A DNA stretch of 64,000 nucleotides from Triplophysa rosa (Eukaryota > Chordata > Actinopteri > Cypriniformes > Nemacheilidae), in NCBI RefSeq assembly GCF_024868665.1, contig NC_079895.1, forward strand, positions 27,224,836 through 27,288,835, written 5' to 3'. Below the pieces are notes generated by a model. It had not been told where the DNA came from. It made no database searches and saw only the letters and a program-made list of their open reading frames with translations. Shown piece by piece: positions 61,601 to 64,000 of the stretch. The stretch's first letter is position 1. Every line of letters begins with the position of its first letter. The position numbers were made by a program, and so were the translations under genes.

Positions 61601-64000
61601 TATTAAAGGCCATTAGAATCCAGCTGGAAAACTGTCCCACAAAGCGATGACAACGTTGTATACATTCAAACTACTGAAAAACTTTCTGAGAGAAAAGCTT
61701 CTGTTTCATGACTTAAGAAGGCAGCGTTGAGTGACATCACCCCTCGATTACAGCATCAGCACTGTGTGCATTTGGGTTCCGTGTGGAACTTGGCACTACA
61801 AAATTCACTCGACCCCCTCAACGACAAACATCTGGCCTAGGGATGAAACGACTCACTGATCTCTCGATACGATTCATTCACGGTTTATTTTTACAAAATG
61901 AGTTGAGACGCATTCGAAATTGAACAGCTGCCCTTTTATCATTTCTCAAATGCTGCACATTTCTTTGTAAAATAAAAATAACTTTTATGTCAAATAACAA
62001 ACCTAAACTGCAATTTGAAAACAAATTAAAAACGAGTAACACGAAAGTCTCTTTAAAATAAACAAACTAAGACTTTGTCTGTGCTTTTCATCTTTTTTAC
62101 ATTAAAGAAATATCTGCATATCCACGTTTTCCAAGTTTGCAGTAAACACAGCGGCCCCTGCTGTTTAAAACGTGTATTGCGATTCAAATAACATCTCAAC
62201 CGGCTTGAATCCTCACACATTATAATCGATTTTCAACCGGCTCACGGTGAATCGTTACATCCCTGTGACACTCAGGAAGACAAACCTCTGAGCGGCAACC
62301 CGACACGCAACGCGAGGATGCTAGCAGCTAAACACTTGCATCCCTTCTTCATCACTGAGGTTAACACCTCCCTCATCATCCAGCTCATCCAGCTGCAGAC
62401 TGTCGAACGAGTACTTGTTTCTGGGGAGGGGGGGCGAGCTACAAGGGTTTTCAAACCCCAGCGATTGGCTGCAGGAGCCGGTAGTCTCCGCCTCCTCGGA
62501 GTCGCTGGTATCTGTTCCACTACTAGTGGAGCCGTCAATCATCTGCACCGCGCCAAAGCGGCGACGTGGGGAGTTCGGCTTCAGATTGGCGTTACCGGGA
62601 GGCGTGAGCCCGTTGGCCAGCATCCTGCGCTCTAACATGGCCATTCGCTCGGAACGCGAGAGAACGGGGGTGTGGGGCTGATTCGAGACGCGCGCGGTTG
62701 TTTCCAAGTTCTGGGACTTACGATTCATGAGCGGAGAACAGCTACCAAAGAGTCCACCCCTGTCCTCCCGGAGCCCCGCTTTTGAATTAAAGCGCCGCCC
62801 GCCGTGTCCGTTATACTGGGCGTGGCTTAGCGAGCCGGTCCTGTGGAAAGAGGAGGGGGCGGGGCTAGACGTCAGGCTCCTGGTGCCCGTGTAGTGCTTA
62901 ATGGGACTCCTAGCGGCCAGCTCATCCAGCAGTGTGCTGTGAAGCGGCCCGCGTACTGGAGCTCCGCTCCCGAAAAACGGCGACTCGAAAAAGCTAGCGC
63001 TTTGATTCGGGGACGAGGGGCTGGGATAGCTGTGGGCGGGGCTTACGGGGGAAAGTGGCGGAGACTCTCTCGGTCTGAACTTGCCCAGGTATCTGTCTTG
63101 CTGATGCGAGCGGGGAGCGGCGAACCGCTCGTCGGACGCGCCGTCACGCGTGCGCGATTGAGACCTGCTGAGTCGACCTCTGACCTCATGTTCACTAAAC
63201 TCTGCATCACTGCAGTCGATATAAGGGATGGACGAGCTGCTGCCTTTGGCCGCACGGGACGCCAGACCTGCTTGCTCCACGGCCTGACGTCTGATGTCCT
63301 CCTGAACGTGGAAGGTTTGATCGCCGCATCCGTTGTGCTGGGTGGAGGGGGGCGAGTTTCCGCAGGGTCGCAATACAGCCGAATCTTCTGAGCTTACTAA
63401 AAACGATCCTTCCCGGCTCTGCTTCCCGGCCTGAGAGAGAAAAACACCAGACAGACATCAGTATTTCAGTCTTCTGGGGTTCTTACAGATGTGTGCGTGT
63501 GGACACACTGACTTGATTTGGCAGGGCAGCAAGTAAAGGTGATGTGCTGACGTTGTACCGAACTCTACTGTGTTTCCTGAAAAACAAACACACTGTACAC
63601 ACACTAAAGACATCTTACAGAAATCACAACACTGACCACCAGACTCACCTCTCAAAGGGCAGTTTTCTAAACTCCTTCTCCTTCACATGATCTATAACCT
63701 GCTTCTGTGTCCGCCCGCTGCAGAAAACACACGTTTAAAAACATTGCACTGCATTAGAAAACAAAATATGAAATCTACAAACAATTGCGGTTACAATTTG
63801 ATTCAGAGGCGACTTCACTTTTACGTGAGATGTTGCAGTACCTGAATCTAAAGGATGAGCCGCGACTGAACAGCACCGGTTTGGGTTTGGGTCTGGGCTC
63901 TTCGTAGAGTCTGAAGAAGGCGTGATACTCCACACAGATCTTCCAGAACATTTTACAGCAGTCCCGACTGGCCATCAGAAACTCTAACGTCTCTGCACTC
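51586..64000 (-). CDS. farp1: farp1, FERM, RhoGEF and pleckstrin domain protein 1, 5' end off window
   Basis: FARP1 links membrane receptors to Rho-family GTPases through an N-terminal FERM domain, a central DH (RhoGEF) domain and two PH domains. The window enters at the end of FERM ([20 protein letters not shown]), passes FERM-adjacent exons and a long Ser/Pro-rich exon, then the [10 protein letters not shown] linker, the DH domain (57613 down to about 54850), PH1 (about 54850 to 53054), a linker, and PH2 (52469 to 51586). Residues such as [17 protein letters not shown] and [14 protein letters not shown] favour FARP1 over FARP2. The DH exon 55324-55561 has an in-frame TGA at 55373-55375 in place of a conserved Arg. 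The final codons and the stop lie in minisatellite DNA, and the usual FARP1 tail is missing. The gene ends about 3.1 kb upstream of dock9 on the same strand. Confidence 0.95.
52051..52202 (-). CDS. farp1: farp1 PH2 exon
   Basis: Encodes [20 protein letters not shown] and [19 protein letters not shown]. Ends AG|gtactg, phase 2. Confidence 0.96.
52362..52469 (-). CDS. farp1: farp1 PH2 exon
   Basis: Encodes [20 protein letters not shown] and [15 protein letters not shown]. Phase 0 to 0. Confidence 0.96.
52516..52586. repeat. (CA)n microsatellite
   Basis: About 35 CA units with one TA interruption, 20 bp from the donor of a farp1 PH2 exon. Confidence 0.95.
52608..52765 (-). CDS. farp1: farp1 inter-PH linker and PH2 start
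   Basis: Encodes [13 protein letters not shown] then [20 protein letters not shown], the start of the second PH domain. Phase 1 to 0. Confidence 0.95.
53054..53163 (-). CDS. farp1: farp1 PH1 C-terminal helix exon
   Basis: Encodes [20 protein letters not shown], the closing helix of PH1. Phase 2 to 1. Confidence 0.95.
53227..53810. mobile_element. Inverted-repeat element carrying a nested insertion
   Basis: CTCTTAAAAATAAAGGTGCT at the left and AGCACCTTTATTTTCAAGAG at the right. Split by the element 53378-53674. It lies in the farp1 intron between two PH1 exons. Confidence 0.8.
53378..53674. mobile_element. Nested hAT/Charlie-type element
   Basis: CAGTGGTTCTCAAACTTTTA to GTTTGAGAACTACTG, flanked by CTTTAGAT and TGTTAGAT (6 of 8 match). 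Same family as 30898-31154. Confidence 0.8.
54204..54329. repeat. Imperfect long inverted repeat (hairpin)
   Basis: Arms of about 43 bp, starting AGCAATAAACTGTGTGAAGC and ending TCACACAGCTTATTGCT, surround a short GAGGGGGTTTTAGGC loop. Could be a transposon end or a structured RNA. It lies in a farp1 intron. Confidence 0.7.
54403..54485 (-). CDS. farp1: farp1 PH1 exon
   Basis: Encodes [20 protein letters not shown] then LVVAA. Phase 0 to 2. Confidence 0.95.
54568..54657 (-). CDS. farp1: farp1 PH1 exon
   Basis: Encodes [20 protein letters not shown] and LPLRGMT, matching FNDVLLYTSRGL of FARP1 PH1. Phase 0 to 0. Confidence 0.95.
54759..54958 (-). CDS. farp1: farp1 end of DH and start of PH1
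   Basis: Encodes [27 protein letters not shown] and [20 protein letters not shown]. The last motif opens the first PH domain and is specific to FARP1. Phase 1 to 0. Confidence 0.96.
55324..55561 (-). CDS. farp1: farp1 DH domain exon 4, with in-frame TGA
   Basis: Encodes [18 protein letters not shown] then [20 protein letters not shown] (DH CR3 helix) and [10 protein letters not shown], then TGA at 55375-55373, then [16 protein letters not shown]. The family reads (L/I)-(E/D)-R-L-C-K-H, so TGA replaces Arg. Splice sites at both ends are normal (gcgtcacag acceptor; G|gtgaga donor, phase 1). Confidence 0.9.
55613..55648. repeat. (CA)n microsatellite inside a farp1 mini-intron
   Basis: Reads (TG)n on the coding strand within the 96-bp gap between DH exons 3 and 4. 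Confidence 0.9.
55658..55727 (-). CDS. farp1: farp1 DH domain exon 3
   Basis: Encodes EAGSHEDVQ then [14 protein letters not shown]. The donor AAG|gtgctt is chosen because it gives phase 0 and the correct spacing to the next exon. The frame would also stay open into the adjacent TG repeat. Confidence 0.82.
55965..57198. mobile_element. Terminal-inverted-repeat element containing a minisatellite
   Basis: Inverted arms of about 115 bp begin TATGGAAGCCTATTGG and end at the complementary CCAATATGCTTCCATA. They are flanked on both sides by ATATTC (55959-55964 and 57199-57204), a likely 6-bp target duplication. The interior carries the G-rich tandem repeat 56600-57045. It sits in the farp1 intron between DH exons 2 and 3. 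No transposase is encoded. Confidence 0.85.
56600..57045. repeat. G-rich minisatellite, about 30-33 bp units
   Basis: Around a dozen imperfect copies of a unit centred on GGGTACACTGGGGGAAGTGT plus GGGCATGCTGT. Runs of three to five G on the plus strand could form quadruplexes. It leaves long open frames ([11 protein letters not shown] repeats) on both strands that are not genes. Confidence 0.92.
57205..57251. repeat. (TG)n microsatellite
   Basis: Lies between the inverted-repeat element 55965-57198 and the donor of DH exon 2. Confidence 0.9.
57260..57393 (-). CDS. farp1: farp1 DH domain exon 2
   Basis: Encodes [10 protein letters not shown] then [20 protein letters not shown], aligning with the FARP1 segment EPLHKFHTNFLKEIE. 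Phase 0 to 2. Confidence 0.94.
57524..57613 (-). CDS. farp1: farp1 DH domain exon 1
   Basis: Encodes [20 protein letters not shown] then LITV, the CR1 helix of the RhoGEF domain ([11 protein letters not shown]). Phase 0 to 0. Confidence 0.95.
57704..58138. mobile_element. Tc1-like MITE
   Basis: CACTACCAGTCAAAAGTTTT at the left and CCTTTTGACCGGTAGTG at the right, flanked by TA on both sides. 435 bp, no transposase. Confidence 0.85.
58381..58520 (-). CDS. farp1: farp1 pre-DH linker exon
   Basis: Encodes [20 protein letters not shown] and [19 protein letters not shown] plus an acidic run is a FARP1 signature before the DH domain. Two acceptors are possible (cctcag|AGGTC or two bases further in), so the upstream phase is uncertain. 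Confidence 0.88.
58980..59485. repeat. Diverged Tc1-like repeat remnant
   Basis: Ends ACCTTTGACTAGTAGTGTAC, a decayed form of the end seen at 57704-58138. The left end is unclear. Confidence 0.4.
60671..61028. mobile_element. Angel-related MITE
   Basis: TGAACAGTTCAGCGAGAAAA and TTTTTAGGTGAACTGTTCC are inverted ends of the type seen at 40718-41136, with CAGAATT inside. It has diverged. Confidence 0.55.
61838..62265. mobile_element. Non-autonomous element with TAGGGATGAAACGA ends
   Basis: TAGGGATGAAACGACTC at the left and GAATCGTTACATCCCTG at the right. It lies directly downstream of the stop of the large farp1 exon and supplies an AATAAA on the minus strand near 61884. Confidence 0.65.
62321..63430 (-). 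CDS. farp1: farp1 large Ser/Pro-rich exon, possibly an alternative terminal exon
   Basis: After acceptor ctctcag|GCCGGG the frame is open for about 370 codons, phase-compatible with the 63513-63576 exon. It encodes a disordered Ser/Pro/Arg-rich chain with [34 protein letters not shown] and an acidic end ([20 protein letters not shown]) followed by TAG at 62323-62321. Internal donors are possible near 62360 (GGAG|gtgtta) or at 62334 (CAA|gtgttt), so it could be a cassette exon. If used to its stop it would make a FERM-only protein lacking the DH and PH domains. I do not recognise it in mammalian FARP1. GC and CpG content are clearly above the neighbours. Coding nature is well supported; how it splices is not. 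Confidence 0.75.
   Translation of the reverse strand, partial: AGKQSREGSFLVSSEDSAVLRPCGNSPPSTQHNGCGDQTFHVQEDIRRQAVEQAGLASRAAKGSSSSIPYIDCSDAEFSEHEVRGRLSRSQSRTRDGASDERFAAPRSHQQDRYLGKFRPRESPPLSPVSPAHSYPSPSSPNQSASFFESPFFGSGAPVRGPLHSTLLDELAARSPIKHYTGTRSLTSSPAPSSFHRTGSLSHAQYNGHGGRRFNSKAGLREDRGGLFGSCSPLMNRKSQNLETTARVSNQPHTPVLSRSERMAMLERRMLANGLTPPGNANLKPNSPRRRFGAVQMIDGSTSSGTDTSDSEEAETTGSCSQSLGFENPCSSPPLPRNKYSFDSLQLDELDDEGGVNLSDEEGMQVFSC
63513..63576 (-). CDS. farp1: farp1 linker exon
   Basis: Encodes [20 protein letters not shown] then Gln; ends CAA|gtcagt in phase 0. KHS after PFER is conserved in FARP1; the rest is variable linker. Confidence 0.85.
63649..63717 (-). CDS. farp1: farp1 FERM-adjacent exon
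   Basis: Encodes [20 protein letters not shown] then PFER, the FERM-adjacent motif shared by FARP1, FARP2 and FRMD7. Phase 2 to 2. Confidence 0.95.
63842..64000 (-). CDS. farp1: farp1 FERM C-lobe exon (cut by window edge)
   Basis: Encodes [20 protein letters not shown] and [12 protein letters not shown], the end of FERM and start of the FERM-adjacent region. Ends AG|gtactg in phase 2. The exon continues off the right edge. Confidence 0.95.

Larger units (their letters stand above)
58521..62320. other. farp1 region between the linker exon and large exon, no further gene seen
   Basis: Intron, or partly 3' UTR if the large exon is terminal. Holds elements at 58980, 59850, 60671 and 61838. Confidence 0.6.

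Noticed and set aside
62843..63391. 182-codon plus-strand frame
   Set aside because: Shadow of the GC-rich farp1 exon on the opposite strand; the minus-strand frame has the phase and homology support.
1..64000. Viral or retroviral coding remnants
   Set aside because: No reverse transcriptase, integrase, capsid or envelope-like frame was recognised; visible elements are short non-autonomous DNA transposons and SINE fragments.

Overview
This is vertebrate nuclear DNA, most likely from a teleost and probably a cyprinid. It is intron-rich, crowded with CA/TG microsatellites, and full of short non-autonomous DNA transposons of the kinds common in zebrafish and carp genomes (8-bp-TSD hAT-like elements, a long Angel-type palindrome, tRNA-headed SINE fragments). 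No prokaryotic operon, viral gene, CRISPR array, rRNA or intact tRNA gene is visible. Species assignment is inference; the protein homology is read from recalled family sequences.

Two large multi-exon genes lie head to tail on the minus strand. On the right (64000 down to 51586) is farp1, a FERM/RhoGEF/double-PH protein. The window begins inside its FERM-adjacent region and holds 17 exons through to the stop. On the left (48496 down to 656) is dock9 (zizimin-1), a Cdc42 exchange factor of the DOCK-D class. I place 50 successive coding exons plus one alternative first exon; their phases all agree and they sum to 5832 bp (1944 codons). The last ~119 codons lie off the left edge. Only about 3.1 kb separates the farp1 stop from the dock9 start. 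In human both genes are on 13q32 but other genes lie between them.

Layout: 1-655 repeats in a dock9 intron; 656-18787 dense dock9 exons (DHR-2, armadillo-like middle, DHR-1); 18960-34793 more widely spaced N-terminal dock9 exons including the PH domain; 37016-37126 alternative first exon; 37127-48394 a repeat-filled 11-kb first intron; 48395-48950 exon 1 and a CpG-rich promoter; 49433-51585 probable farp1 3' UTR with a 1-kb minisatellite; 51586-58520 farp1 PH2, PH1 and DH exons; 58521-62320 repeats; 62321-63430 a large Ser/Pro-rich farp1 exon; 63513-64000 the end of the FERM/FERM-adjacent region.

Most notable: (i) each gene carries one in-frame TGA where the family has arginine, both explicable as CGA-to-TGA, in otherwise intact reading frames; (ii) the farp1 C-terminus runs into a minisatellite that supplies its last codons and stop; (iii) a hAT-like insertion has duplicated a dock9 5' splice site; (iv) two inverted repeat pairs flank frame-preserving exon blocks of dock9; (v) a terminal-inverted-repeat element contains its own G-rich minisatellite. 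Both genes feed Rho-family GTPase signalling (farp1 acts on Rac-type GTPases at membranes and synapses, dock9 on Cdc42), so the pair is functionally related. I saw no evidence for a wholly new molecular system.
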